Shown: positions 34,681 through 47,700 of the stretch, one piece after another
Numbering within the stretch: the stretch's first letter is position 1
Layout: each line of letters opens with the position of its first letter
Origin: Phialocephala subalpina
Taxonomy: Eukaryota > Ascomycota > Leotiomycetes > Helotiales > Mollisiaceae
DNA length: 64,000 nt
Assembly: GCA_900073065.1 (NCBI GenBank)
Contig: FJOG01000087.1
Coordinates: 1-64,000, forward strand
Direction: 5' to 3'
Program-made: the position numbers and the translations under genes
The notes under the pieces: generated by a model
The model's input: only the letters and a program-made list of their open reading frames with translations
What the model was told of the DNA's origin: nothing
Database searches by the model: none

Positions 34681-36740
34681 AGTAAGACCGGGGAAGAAGT
34701 AGTGGCAAAGCTTTAATACGATGTTGACTTTAGTCTTTGGCTATAAGGCAATCTCAACCAAAGAAATGGGCGAGGTAATCTTATCAAATTGCGAAGAATT
34801 CTTTGTTTTAAGAGTAAATATAACCTTGGATACTCCATTATATTGGCTGCATGGGCAACAGGTAAACTTGGACTCAAAGACTGCATTTAACCGGAAGTAG
34901 ACTTAGCAAATCTCAACAGTTATATTAATAATAGCTAGGAGTACGTTATATTTCAATAAAGGCTTAAAGCCTTCGAGCCACAGTCTCTAAAAAAAGAGTT
35001 TTGGGTTGTTCGCAAAGTACGTAAAAACATTTCGATACTTATAAATAGGATAATGCTAATGTAATTAATAGATAGTCGACTGCGCAAAATTAAACCGCTC
35101 GCTTCTAATGATTAAAGTTCGCTATAACGTGCTTATAATTTTCGGCGAAAATAAAAGGGCCAGAAAAGAGAATACTAAGAGGCAATTTTGGTACGACTTG
35201 GCCATTGATCATACTATTTTATCGCTTGATCCCATAAAAGTTTAATTTTATGCTTCCCAATTAAGTAGGATACTAACGATTATTAGCCCGGCCATCAGAA
35301 GTTCCTCGCCCTAATCATTATTCAGTGTTTAATGCAATTTTATAATACTAAAAGAATATATATTTATAATAAAATCGATTAAATTCGAAAGTAATTTGAG
35401 ACCATCCCAACCTAATTGATTATTCTCGTCTTTACATTCATTATTATTGCGGCTAAGGAGCAAACAATCGGCGCTTCGAATCCTAGGTTAGAGTATAATT
35501 TTATTGCACGTATATTATCTATTTGCCTTTCTTATTACTATATTAATATTCTATTTTAACTGTGTAGAATAGTGTAAGAAAGTCTTAGATGAGGTTAAAT
35601 GCTTAAAAGAGGGAGGAAATACGTGCTTTATTAATCTTTAAAGTTAAAGATTATATTACTCTCAAGCGCGGGGATTATAGGGAAGACGTCGTCAACGAGT
35701 TTGAAGAGACTATTGTCGATTTGGAAGAGGATGAAAACTACGTAGTACGTGCTTTGAGGGAATTGGTTTTGATTTTGTGTTAGTATTTAATAGTTTATTA
35801 TATTAGGCAGTTCAGTAGTTTCTATAGAAGAAGGTAGTAAAGGTAAATGGATTTGAAGGATTTTACCGTTAAATAATATATATTAATATTACGATCTAAG
35901 AGGCGATGCGTCAAAGTAGGGGGGTGAATGATCGCGAGCCTGGAAATGGTCGTATTTAGCGGAGAGGTCTTGGAAATGGTCACTTTATATCCCTTAGTTT
36001 TACCACGGTCAATGATCAGTACAAAAGTCTTGAAAATGGCTAGTGTATGAAAATAGTATTTTCGTTTGCGAGCCAAAAAAGGCCACGAGGCGCGAATGCT
36101 CGTCCAAATAGCGTCGATTCTAATCCCACTCTCGACGAAAATAGCGAATCGGATTTTATTTAGTTACTATCGAAAAAACAAAGGATTTATAAACCGGTTA
36201 GAAATGTCGATAATGATGAGGAAGAGGAAGAGGATGGTAGTCGTAGTTCTTCGGATGGTACTGGTTATTTACAAGGAGGAAGCCTTTAAAGTGGGCGACG
36301 AGCCACAAGCCCTATTAATATATTAAGTATGGTGTTTTTCTTTTACAAGGATTATATTAACTATCGATTTCATAGAGCAGTATGTGGAGTCGGGCGATGA
36401 TAATATTGAAGATATTATTGTTTATTTCGTGAAGGGCGAAAGTATGGTTAACGTGAAGTGTGGGCTCAACGATGGGTTAGATTGGGCGATTTAGCGCAGG
36501 CGATAAAAAATTAATTCAAAAGCTGTAATGTATTGCACAATTGATAAGTGGGAATTCCGTTAGAGTGGGGAAAATATAGAGCGTCGAATTATGCGCGGTA
36601 TTAAGGATATAAAGAATATAGTTCGCGAAGTATTTATTATAATTGAGTAGGCGGATAGGGTTTGTGTTTATTAGTATGTTGATAGACGTGAGATGGGCTA
36701 GTGAATGAGGCTAATATATTTGCAGATATTGCGGTGAATG
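34681..36740 (+). pseudogene. RIP-decayed gene D of the block, unknown product
   Basis: Plus-strand pieces in succession: KAISTKEMGEVILSNCEEFF (34745-34805), LYWLHGQQVNLDSKTAFNRK (34840-34900), MIKVRYNVLIIFGENKRARK (35110-35170), VKDYITLKRGDYREDVVNEF (35640-35705). Then comes an acidic linker (NVDNDEEEEEDGSRSSSDG, 36205-36260) and TIDFIEQYVESGDDNIEDII (36360-36420). Possible intron at 36328-36376. Whether this is one gene or two cannot be settled by eye. Family not recognised. Confidence 0.35.
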
Positions 36741-36834
36741 GTTGGGGAGTTTTCGGCGTTGGTGATATATTTATATAGACGAGATCGAATGCAATTGAGG
36801 TTGATGGAAATAGTAGTAAAGAGAGATGGCGAAT

Positions 36835-36925
36835 GGGAGGTTGGATCGTGGGATGGACGGGTAAGGGGCGGATATAGGGATGGATGAGGGGATGGATGAG
36901 AGGATGGATAAATGGGATGGGAGAA
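36835..36925 (+). repeat. GGATG-rich repeat (right edge of multi-gene block)
   Basis: GGGATGGACGGGTAAGGGGC and GGGATGGATGAGGGGATGGA text in the same orientation as the repeat at 20124-20290. With it, this repeat brackets the block of decayed genes. Whether these are true element ends is inference. Confidence 0.55.
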
Positions 36926-38358
36926 TACTTTCGATTTTGTATTTATATTATTAATTCTATTTATTATTTGCGACCGATAATATTACTCCCGTCGAGTTGA
37001 GATATAATAAATAGAGATAATAAAAATGATAGCGATCAAATTACCGTTCTACGAGAGTATATCTTTATAATTACTATTACATTTAATATCATCTTTTATA
37101 TTTTCTAAATATATAGCTTCGAAGAAGTATTAGAGATAATTAACTTTATTATCAATATATTTAACGATAACGAGATAAGTGCAATATATATCTTGAATAC
37201 TCTTTTTATTTTAAGTAGTATTTATTACAAAGTTAATAGGGACTTTAAAGTTGGGAGTGGAGAGTATTTATTTACTGCGAAGGAAAGGGGGATTCGTGCT
37301 TATAAAACGTTGGAGAGAGAGAAAGAAGAAGTGGTATTAGCGGTGGTAGTAGTAGTTCACTGGCGCCACTGGCTTAGCTTTGGCCCTTTATTAAAGTCCA
37401 TTAGCCCTTTTGTTGTGAAAAAAATCGATTTATAACGTTGGTTACTATTGGTAGAAAAAGCGGGCTAATAGTACCAAAAAAAGATTTTGGGGGACTTTGA
37501 AAAATACAAATATATAAATAGTAGTAATCTTTTATTTTTTACGTGAAGTTCGCTTTTTATATATTTAGTTTTACGTGGTTAAATTATATAAAAAAAAGTT
37601 ATTCTTTAAATTTAACTTTTAAATTTAATCTTTTACTTTTAATTCTCATTATAATATTTAATATTAAAAGTAGCCTTTTTATTAGAATATTGCCTTTTGA
37701 ATTTAAAAATATTCATAATAAATAAACTATTATTAAAATGTAAAAATAATTCTATTACTCTAATTATTAGTTTAAATTAATAATATTATTAACTCCTAAC
37801 TCTAATTTCAACTTTAATTTTACTCTTCTCTTTTTCGAATTTTACTTTTCTTCTTTTTTATTTAAGTTCACTTATTTAAATAAAATACTCTAATAAAACT
37901 CTTTTACTTATATATAATATACATATATAATTTTATTTAATACTTTCAAATAAAACACTTTTTACTTTAATAAACTATTTAATTAAAATATTTAAATAAC
38001 TCTTTTTCCTTTTAATAGAACTCTCCAATAAACCTTTTAATCTTAACCTTCAAATTTAACTCTCAAATCTAACTTCTAAATAAACCCTTTATTTAATTTC
38101 TTTTTATTTTACTTTATTTTTAATTTTATTTTATACTTTTAACTTTATTCTCCTAAATTTTACTTTATTATCTTATTTTATTATTCTTATTTTAAGAGAA
38201 CCTAAAAAGGGAAAAAATAAGAAGATCTTTTGCAAATATTAAATTTAAACTATTTAATCGCGTTATTAAATGCCCGTTTAACGACGAGCTTCGGCAGAAA
38301 GAAAAAGAGAGAGAAAAAAAAAGAGAAAATATTGCCGTTTAAATTCGATCTAAAAGTC
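36926..38358. other. AT-rich block, no gene
   Basis: Strongly AT-rich from about 37440. A single GACGAGCTTCGG core at 38281 marks the 3' flank of element copy 2. Open frames at 37193-37435 and 37543-37725 have no domain. Confidence 0.5.
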
Positions 38359-41300
38359 TCATCTCTCGCTATTAGACGGTATAAAGATACTACCGCTGTA
38401 TATCGTAAGAACCGTTATACTTCTATTCGACGCACTGCCATAGCTTCTCTCGTTTCGCGACTTTTGCGCAAAAGCAATTATAATGCTTTTGCCAGTGCTA
38501 GCAGATCGAGACTAACGACGAGCGCTCTTTCTTTGCTCGTCGATTTCTTCGCCTTTAGGCTCAAGCGAATCACGACTAGCGGGCATATCGGTACGGGAAA
38601 CATCAGCATTAGTAAACTCCCGGCTAAATCCACTTATTACGTCCTCGAGCTCGTCTAAACTCCTATTCTTAGTTTGCTCTAATATCCGCAGCCGAGGCGG
38701 TTGCGTCCGCTCCCACACGGGAGCAAATCCCTTTAATCCAATGCTTCTCTTCTCGGCCACCTAAAACTCGTCGGTTTTTTTCTGTCCATATACCTCGAGT
38801 TTTTAAGCTCGGCACGCAGTAATGAGTTGAGAAGCGCCCCACGCGATCGGATCTCGACCGCTATTACTACTGCCGAATATCTCGCGTTCAACATTCCACA
38901 GAATGCGGTAGAGCGTCGTAAAATGGGAGGTAAAAAGAAGCGCGATCTTCTCGGGATCGGTATACACTGCTGAGAACTATATCATTCGCCCTTTTAAACT
39001 TTGCTTACGGCTAATCTTAGTAGATATGATTAAGGTAGAGTCCGATGGGTACAAAAAGACCCAATGCGTCAACCGAATTAAGTGGAAGAACTCGTCTAAC
39101 CACTTATTGGCTCTCCGGTAGCCCAAACGCCGCTCGATCAACTTAAAGCTCTTTTAGAGGATGGCCCGGTACGGCTTATTACCCTAGCCGCGGCGCTCCT
39201 AGCTATCGTCCCACAGAAAAAGGAAGTCGAGAAAGTAATTAACTCGCTCGAACCGCATTTTATTCCCCGTTACGTAGTGCGGTGCGCCGATTACCCCGTC
39301 GATCGAAAATATTCGCTTTATGTCGCTCTAATAGAATCGAAAGGCCCCTTTTTGCTTAATTGCGTCGGGCGTCAATTCTGGAGAGCGTTTGTAGGATTTG
39401 AGTATAGCCTTTTAAATGTCTATATCGAATTATTCGAGGTTTAACGCGTGGAAATACTCGAGCCACTTATCGAGAAGAGCAGCACTATATTGCACGCGGT
39501 ATCGATCGTACTAAGCCTCGGCCTAGCTGAACCGGATGTAGATATCCCGAAGATCTTTAACGGCCCGTTATCGACGCTTATATTCTTCATACATCAATAT
39601 ATTCTCGACCAAAATATTCTCTCCGTGCGGCAAGGCTAGCCGCCACGTAGCCCAATTGAACTTAGGCAGAAACCAGCCTAGTCTGCACCGTTCCATCGTA
39701 TCTTGCATCCTTAGCCCTTCTTTCACGACTTACTTCAAGTGGCGAGTCTACTCCTAACAGTCTTTGTACAATAGCGATTCTCGCTAGATTAAACTACTGC
39801 CATAGTAGAATCGAAGCGCTCGAAGCGCAGTCACTATAATAATCGTTTTAGGCAGCGAGTAGGCCTTAGCCGTATAAGCGAGAATATACTCAAAGAGAAA
39901 GTAGTATTTATTGATTTGAGTAGAGAGAAAGCTAAGCAAATCTTGAGTAGAGACAATGTAATAAAGGAGTAGAGGCTGGCCAATATCGGCCTTATCATTA
40001 TACAGATCCCACTAGTGCCACTGCTCGTAGATTTCTTCCACCATCGCCACGGAGATGCGGTGCTCTTCTCGGACCCCGTACGACTTTTTACGGCTCGTTG
40101 TGAGATTGGCATAAGTACGCTTCTTACTATAGAGATAGTCAAACTCGTAGACGGCTTTGGAAAAGGTGATTCCTCCGCCTTTTTACTGCAAAGATCGAAT
40201 GTATCCGGGGTCCAAAGCTAAGTTCTCCATCGCGTCATTATCGAAGACGTATACTTTCGACGAGTCAAACGGGGTCTTAATAAGCGGGTAGAATTGAGAG
40301 TAGATCAACCCGTTTCGACTCTTTTGCCCGTGAGGGACCGCAAATATAATCTGGCCGGCCGTATCCCGCATCGTCGCCCAAAGGTATACCGTGCGTTTGG
40401 GGTTCTCTTTAGGGCGGCTCCCGTTTGTCTTAGGAACGACTCGGCTCTAGAAATACGCCTCCAAGCAGCACTTCTTCTACAAAAACACCTCGGCTTCCTA
40501 GTCCTCCGGAATATCGTCGTACGGCAAAGCACTGTCTTCCGAGGTTACCTACTTCGCGAGATCGACAAAAGTACGGTCTTTATTGTAGAATTGCGGGTCG
40601 GTAGCCTCGGACCACCGTGCTTACCAACTATCAAACGCTCCAGTCAAACTAAGACTCATGAATTCCAACTTAGTATTCTTCGTATTAGCAAATAAAGTCG
40701 CTCCTTGGAACCGATCGAAATTAAAGTTCTCGTCGATCGTTTAAAGGATGCGACTCCAGAGCGAATCCAAGTACTGTGGCGCCAGAATATGCTTAGCGAG
40801 CTGTTCTCTCGCTGACTCCTTCCGAGCAAGACCCTCTGCTGAGATAGCAGTCGAATCTAAAGCAGCGATTTAAGCCGATGCGGGGTAATGTTACATCGTA
40901 TTCGAGGACTCGATCGTTTGTTGCAATACTAGGCCGAGAACGGAATCGTACTAGAGCTCTTCGTCTTACTGGCTCAAGTAAATGGAGTACTCGTAGTTAT
41001 TATCGAGGTAAAGAGCTGGAAAGAAGATAAAGACAAAGAGCGAGTCTATTTTAATCACAGTGTTAAAACAGTAGTACGGGATTTGGTGGAGAGGAGTATA
41101 CTTGTGCGTTAGTATACCGCGATCGTTGCATACCGGTACCCGCAATCCGAAGTGGATGTCTATTACTAGGTTGAGAATAGCGTGGGCTTTAGGCATCTAG
41201 TTGATACCGCTTCTCGCAAAGGCTAAGCTAGTAGGAAAACAGCAAGTATTGTCAATATTAAATGTGATTTTAGGACAGCGGCTCTTTTTGCTGGCGGTGT

Positions 41301-42858
41301 AGTGTTGTGATAAGCACAAGTTCTTAGGCAGGTTTTCATTCCGTGTCCCAGCGTCTTTAAGAGCGATTAATGCATTAGTACCTTCAAATGCCGCTTGGTA
41401 ATCTCGGCCGCTATAATCTCTTGGCCTTATCAGCTTAGCGCTACTTAAGACGTAAGGTAGCAGTACTCCTCTAATAGAACTTTCATTAAAGAGAGCAGTA
41501 ATCTACTGCAAAGAGCAATAGTCGGAATGAACGTTTGGCCGCTGGTAGTATTCGTAGTGCAATCGGTCGGCTTCCAAATGCTAAGTATGCGTACAGCCTT
41601 GGAAATTCCGAAGCTGCTTGACTAGCTTAAATGTAGTGCGTTCAACTGGTGCCGAAGAAGTCAATGCAACTAGAACGGGACCGCGGACCGGGGCGGCGGG
41701 GGCGGCGGGGGCGACAAGAATTGGTGACGCATCGCGGATAAACTAAGTTACTATAGAAGGGAGAAAGTTATCAATAGAACGAAACGATGATGGCGAGGCA
41801 TTGCGCTGAGGTGCTAATATGAGTGCTATTGACGGAGATGATAGAAGTCTCATTTATACCAAGGGGTTATTCTGCTGCGGCGGAAACAGTGTACTTCGAT
41901 TGTGGCTAGAGCCTCTTTTGCTATTGCTTTGGCTTTGGCTCTGGCTCTGGCTTTGGCTTTGGCTTTGGCTCTGGCTTTGGCTTTGGCCTGATGATAGTAG
42001 AGAAGGTGAGCTGTAGTGAACTAGTGTTTGGGGTAGAGCTTTACTTTCTCTCGGCCTCGAGAAACTCGGATCGATTAATCGGTGAGAAGCAACATGCGAT
42101 GTAGCAATACTACTCTAAGCCTCCTCGAGAATCGGCTTATCCGTACCGCCAAAGTCCCAAAGGCCAGACTATTGAGACTCGCTTTCGCTTCTGCTTTCGC
42201 CCTCGCTCTCTATTTCTTCTCTTACTTCGGCCTCTGTAGCAATAGTTGTAGCTATAGCCACTAGCCGCTCTGGTATATCTACAGGACTCGTAGTTTTAGT
42301 TCCGCTCGCGATTTCGAGTGCAGTAGGCCCCTCTTTACCGCTTATTACTATACCTTCTAGTCGTGCTTCCTCGGTAGCTCGTATGCTCAATAAGACCTTT
42401 GCAATCTCGGCCTTACGTTCGGCTTACTCGACGTTTGCTTCCTGTTCTTTCATCCGGAGGTCTTCGATTTGCGCTTAGATTTCTTTCGCAGTAGTAGCGT
42501 CGTCTTCCGTAGGAAGAGCGTTGTCTTCCGCAGTAAGTAGTCCTATAGGCGGCGAGAGGTCCGGTCGCAAGTAGAGCCTTAAGCTCGGCCGAGGGCTACT
42601 TGGTCTGTCGATACTGGGATCGAGAGGGATCTGGACGTCGCGACTCGTCCGGAGACCGACTTCGACGGGAGTATTTACGGGAGTATTGGCGTGGAGTAAA
42701 GGCTCGAATGCGATAAAGTCGGCTGGCTCCTGGGCGAGAAGCTGTCGTCGCAAGTATCGCTATCGATCGCTCTATTTTTTGGCTTTTGCCGTAGTTGCGG
42801 CCGTAGAATACTTTCTTAGCCGGCCTCCAAGCCCCTTAGAGTGAGTATTGGAAGGCAT
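38359..42858 (-). pseudogene. Dispersed-element protein, copy 2
   Basis: Minus-strand frame of about 1500 codons from ATG 42858-42856 (MPSNTHSKGLGGRLRKYS) to TGA 38361-38359, with many Gln/Trp-type stops. It is collinear with copy 1 throughout: ADFIAFEPLLHANTPVNTPV near 42720; the CTH..H segment near 41590; YTPLHQIPYYCFNTVIKIDS near 41080; YSQFYPLIKTPFDSSKVYVF near 40270; QPLLLYYIVSTQDLLSFLS near 39950. The last keeps frame where copy 1 is shifted. Nearer the C-terminus lie a block matching copy 1's FSIDG region and the tail WERTQPPRLRILEQTKNRSL. The N-terminal linker contains a Lys/Ala-coding GGCTTT/GGCTCT repeat (about 41935-41990). The two copies differ mainly by transitions and small indels, as RIP plus drift would give. 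Confidence 0.7.
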
Positions 42859-42948
42859 AGTGCAAGTCTGAGTCTCCGGCCTGCTAGAGATCAAAGGCTA
42901 GAAGTCTCGGAAAAAAGCTTGCGAGATGTTTGGATTCGAGAAAACTTT

Positions 42949-44018
42949 AAAGCGGTAAACTTGGCGAGAGTAGTAAAATCACGAATTGGAGCGTACGAAT
43001 ACTTCTATTGATATTGAGCCAAGAAACTTTAAAGAAGCTTATTATATTACTTACTATAGTTATTTTACATATATATAAAGTTATCCAATTAAAAATAGAG
43101 TGTTCAAAGTATGCTTTTGATTGCCTTTCCGATAAAAACCTCGATGTAGTAAGCGGTCAGGCGCGGCAATAAGTTTTGAGTCTAAACCCGATCGAAGAGA
43201 GGAATCTCTGGTGCGATTCGATTTACTTCTTGGCTCGATTGCATTTTTTACTATATCGCCTGAGATACAGTACAGATATATATATATTATAGTTCTCGAA
43301 GATAAGTATCGAGAGGCATAATGCGAATCGGTGTTTGCAGTTAACTGTAGAGATCAAGGGTTCGAGGTCTTCAAAAGAAGCTTGCGAAATGCGGAGTTCG
43401 AAATAACCTCGATGCGGTAAGCTTAGCGAAGTGAGAGAATCACAGCTCGAGGCGTGCTAATACTTCTATTAATATCAAGTCAAAGAGTCGCAAGAAGCTT
43501 TCTATTCGCTTTCGTATAGCTTTCTTGCGTATATACGAAGTTATTTTAATTAAGCGCGGAGCGTCGAGGCGTACTGTCGTTACGTTTTCCGACAAAACCT
43601 CGATGCGGTAAACTCCGCGAGCGAAGAAAGTCACGAGTCTAAGCGTTTTAATTCCCGGGCAAATATCACGGTTAAAAAGCCGGAAGAAGCCTTGTATTCT
43701 ACTCTGGATAGTTCTCTTACGTATATACGAAGTCATTCTATCACTCTACTAAACGCGGGGCGGTTAGCTCGTCCTACCGTCGCAGTTTCCGACAAAACCT
43801 CGATGCGGCAGGCGGTCAAGCCCGGCAGTAAACCTCGGTCGGCGCCCGATCGGGATGGCGCGCGCGACTCGACCTCCCTTTGCTCGACCATACCTCCCGC
43901 CACGCTACTCGGGGGGCGGTGCGAGTACGCGCACCGCAGCCCCCGTGAGATGTAGTACCAAGACCGGCCGGAAGATGCGCGGGCCCCATCCTGACCCGGA
44001 CCCCGATTCCGGCCTTTA
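42949..44018 (-). promoter_or_regulatory. 5' flank repeats of element copy 2
   Basis: Units with the core AAAACCTCGATGCGGTAAGC occur near 42949 (eroded), 43135, 43401, 43594 and 43791, mostly about 190-200 bp apart (one gap of 266). Several share GTATATACGAAGT further on and AATCACGAG-like text. The series ends in a GC-rich tail finishing ATCCTGACCCGGACCCCG..CGGCCTTT (to 44018), the same end as copy 1. The long open frame 43440-43736 is repeat-driven. Confidence 0.6.
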
Positions 44019-44639
44019 ATTATATTCTTTTATTTTTTTTATTTAATATTTTTTATTATTATAGTTTTTACGTATTTAATCCTTATTTATATTTTTATTT
44101 AACTTTAAATTTTATTATTCTTTTTATTTTTTAATTTTTCTTTTTAATTTTAATTTCTTTTTATTTATATTTTTTATTTTATATTTTTTTTTACTTTAAT
44201 TTTAATTCTCTTTTTTACTAATTATAATAATAATATTTAATCTTTTTTAATTTAAGTTTCGTTTTGATTTTAATAACGTTTAATTCTTTTCGATTTAAAT
44301 TTCGTTTTAATTTTATTAATATTTAACTTTTAAAATATATTTGTATTTATTAAAAAATTTTAAATTCTTTTTATTTTATATTTATTTATATTATATTATT
44401 ACTTTATTAATTATTTTCTAAAACTTATATCTTTATATTAATTACCCTTTTTCAATAATATATAATAAATTATATATATATTTATAATTAATAAGTTTTT
44501 TATTTTTTATTTTTTAATATTATTTTAATTTATTCTTTATAATTATTTTATAAATAGTTATTTCTTTATATAATATCTTATTATTATATTAAATACTTTA
44601 TAATATTAGTAAAAACAATTTAATAAGAAGCCTTTTGAT
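44019..44639. other. AT-rich block, no gene
   Basis: Almost only A and T; no coding signal. Confidence 0.6.
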
Positions 44640-44739
44640 CACGTGATACAAACTAGCCGCTACATTTTAACTTCTATATTCTAACCTTTACATTTTGCGA
44701 TGTACAATAAAACTCTATATTTTAAAGCTTACTTTAACT

Positions 44740-47700
44740 CGGCTAAAGCAAACGCTACTACGCAATTAGCTTAGATACACTCGTTTCCTTTAAATAACGC
44801 CGTCTTTCCAAGTTAAAGTATATACTCGAGTTCCGTTTAGAACGTCCGCCGGAAGTGCTTCTATAGCCAATTACTGTTACTCGCCCGTTTATATACCCCG
44901 TAATAAAGCGGCATAACCATATCAAGGAACCGATATTCCGTTTCCTTATACTTTAGATCCGTCGCCCGGTAAATATCTTACGGCTAATAGTAGTTCCAAC
45001 AGGCCACATACCGCTGAATCCACTCCTTTTCTTCCCTCTTCCGCGTTTAGTACGCCTCGTTCTTCGCATAAATCCAATGGAACCGCCAAGAGCAAGCACT
45101 TAATTCGTAATTGAACCTACGGCCAAAAATACGATAATAAAGATAATTGCTTAGCATGACTTCAAAGTCTCTTTTATAACTATCAAGCGCCTAATCCCGG
45201 ATGTGGTCTTAGCGTAACACCTTATCCGGGCCAATAAATTGCATTCCTCTAATTACTACTAGCTCAAATTTCAAGTCGAGAGGCCAGGCTTCTACATAAG
45301 GCTCTCGATAGACCTAGTATACTTCCTCGCCCGCTATATACTACCGCCAATTCGGCTGATCATCCAAAAACTAGCTAAGCACGCCTCGTGAGCAGTATTA
45401 CTGGGTCAAATATAGCTACATAGCCTCCCGATCGGGAGAAAGGGACCCATTTACTTGCGGCTTCCACTCGGAATATAAGAGGACAATAAAAGAAGCTTTC
45501 CCACTATCTCGGCCTATTTTACTTAATTCCTAAGAAAAGGCCAATGCCTCGCTAAGCGTATTTACGTGGATAACCCATTATACGTGGGAATAATCAAACT
45601 TAATCCCAAGAGTAAACGTGGTTATAATCACGGGCTGGTCTTTGTTAGCAATCTACTGGGAGAGAATAGCAGCCTTTTCCTCTTTAAACCCGGACTTAGA
45701 AGTGTATGATAGACATTGCAAAAAGTCAGCAAATAAAGCCACTTCCTCCCGGGTATGGCAGTAGATAATGATCTTATCCCGGGAGGCGTTAAAGATCTCT
45801 AGCCTAAGTTAGTATACTTATACTAGATTGGCAGCTCTCTTAATTAAAGCGCTAAATCCGGTCTCAAAACTAACTATATATTTAATATTCGACCGGTTAA
45901 TCGATTCCCGGATAATCCTGGGTTTTACTAGTTTATTGTACTCGATAAACGCTTTTTGTATCACGGGCGGAAGTGTGGCTATTAGTTAGACCGTTTGCGT
46001 CTTGACTTGCCGGATATACTAGCCCAATTGGGCTATGCATAGCCGGTAATCACTGGCCGTAATAGTGAGATGACTTTTATTGATGATAATACAGTTTAGT
46101 TTCTGCTTGCTAATTAGAATATAGTAGTATTCAAGAAAGCTTTAAGTATACGCAGTTTTAATTGATATAATGGCTAGTGATATTGACCGTTTACAATCGA
46201 CGGATTAGACCAGGGGCCGAATGCTTATTTAGTGAAAGCGTCTTAGTATATCACCCCGCAAAGCTACTATTGGAAGAATTAAGATTGTAGTTCCCGCATT
46301 TGCAATTGCAGCCCCAATTATGACGATTAAAGTTTTACTAGAGTCGGTCCTTATTACCAGAACCACCTGCTCGGCCGATTAAGGGCCCATGACGGCAAGC
46401 ACTCCATTCCGCTGACCGGGAACTCGGAATTGCAAGTCTAATGCGTTGTATAGTTTTCGAGCAACGGTTAGTAAATCTGCCTTAGTATAAGCACCTCTTT
46501 TGCGTATCTAATTACGTTTAGAAGCATTAAGCATTCGCAGGGACAGTGTCTCTAAAGCACTCCGCGGCCTCTTTCCCTGTAGAATATAATCGAATCGGAA
46601 GAACGTACGCCAACTCTCGGATGCTCGGTAATTCCGATGTAATAAAGTATTTATAGTAAGCGTAATAGTGCCAGTATATGCATAATTAAATGTGTAGTAT
46701 ATATGATTACTTAGTTCCGCTAAAGCAATTAGATCTAGTTCGTTTTTAATATTCTCTTTAATACTATTCTCAAGATTAAAGTTCGTTCGCTCTTTAATAG
46801 AGAACTTCTCTTTAGTGATTGATACTGCAAACTGCCGCCAGTTAGACGTATGCAAGCGTGGCACTTTAGTACGAGCACATGCTTTCGTTAGGTAGACCGA
46901 AAGTGTCCCATTAGTTTATACGGTCTCGTCTAACTTTGCCCAGAGGTATGGGGAGATTAGAGCACTTGGAGTCTGCTGGCGGAGGAATAATTGTCTTAGA
47001 GGCAGAATATATGCAATATACGAGAGTAGCAAATCCTTAATAGTTTTTGGTAAGAAGCGAATATTATCTTTGTACGCGCTAGACTATTATTGACTTTTGT
47101 AATACTAAGTATAAATTATGATCAGCTTCTCCTATATTAATAAATGGCGCTATTAAGCATTATTCCGCTATATAATCAATAGTAATTTAAGTTCTCGCAA
47201 TGGTAAATCGGGTGGGATATAAAATAACATTAAAACCGGTTTGAGGAATTCTTGAGTATATGCCTCGTAGATGGCCATAACCTTTAGATATAAGGCTATG
47301 CTTCTATCCTCAGCCGTAGTCAAAAACATGGCCCGTAGTTAGGCATTTCTTTAGATCCGCCGAAAGAGAGTAAGTTTAGTACCCTTTAGAAACTCGGAAT
47401 TACTGAAATGAAAGAGCTACGAGCCTCTAAAATCTTCTAGATCCAAATCGTCCTTTAGCCTCCACGATTCTATTGGGATTAAGTCCCTAGCTTAGAATAG
47501 GAGTTTATTATAGAGTAGGGTATGGGCTTGTTAATATTCGGAAACTACTAAATCAAAGATTTGCGATATTTGCAATTCAACCCCGCGATATTCTACTATT
47601 TGCTCGTCTAAAAACCACCGAGCTTAGTGTTTTACAATTACAGCCTTTCCAATTTTAAACAAGTATAGTCTCCACTACAAAATATGCCCAAATGGCGTCT

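Noticed and set aside
20124..36925. Starship element with a DUF3435 captain recombinase
   Set aside because: No tyrosine-recombinase-like frame was found at either edge; the transposase visible is Plavaka-like instead.
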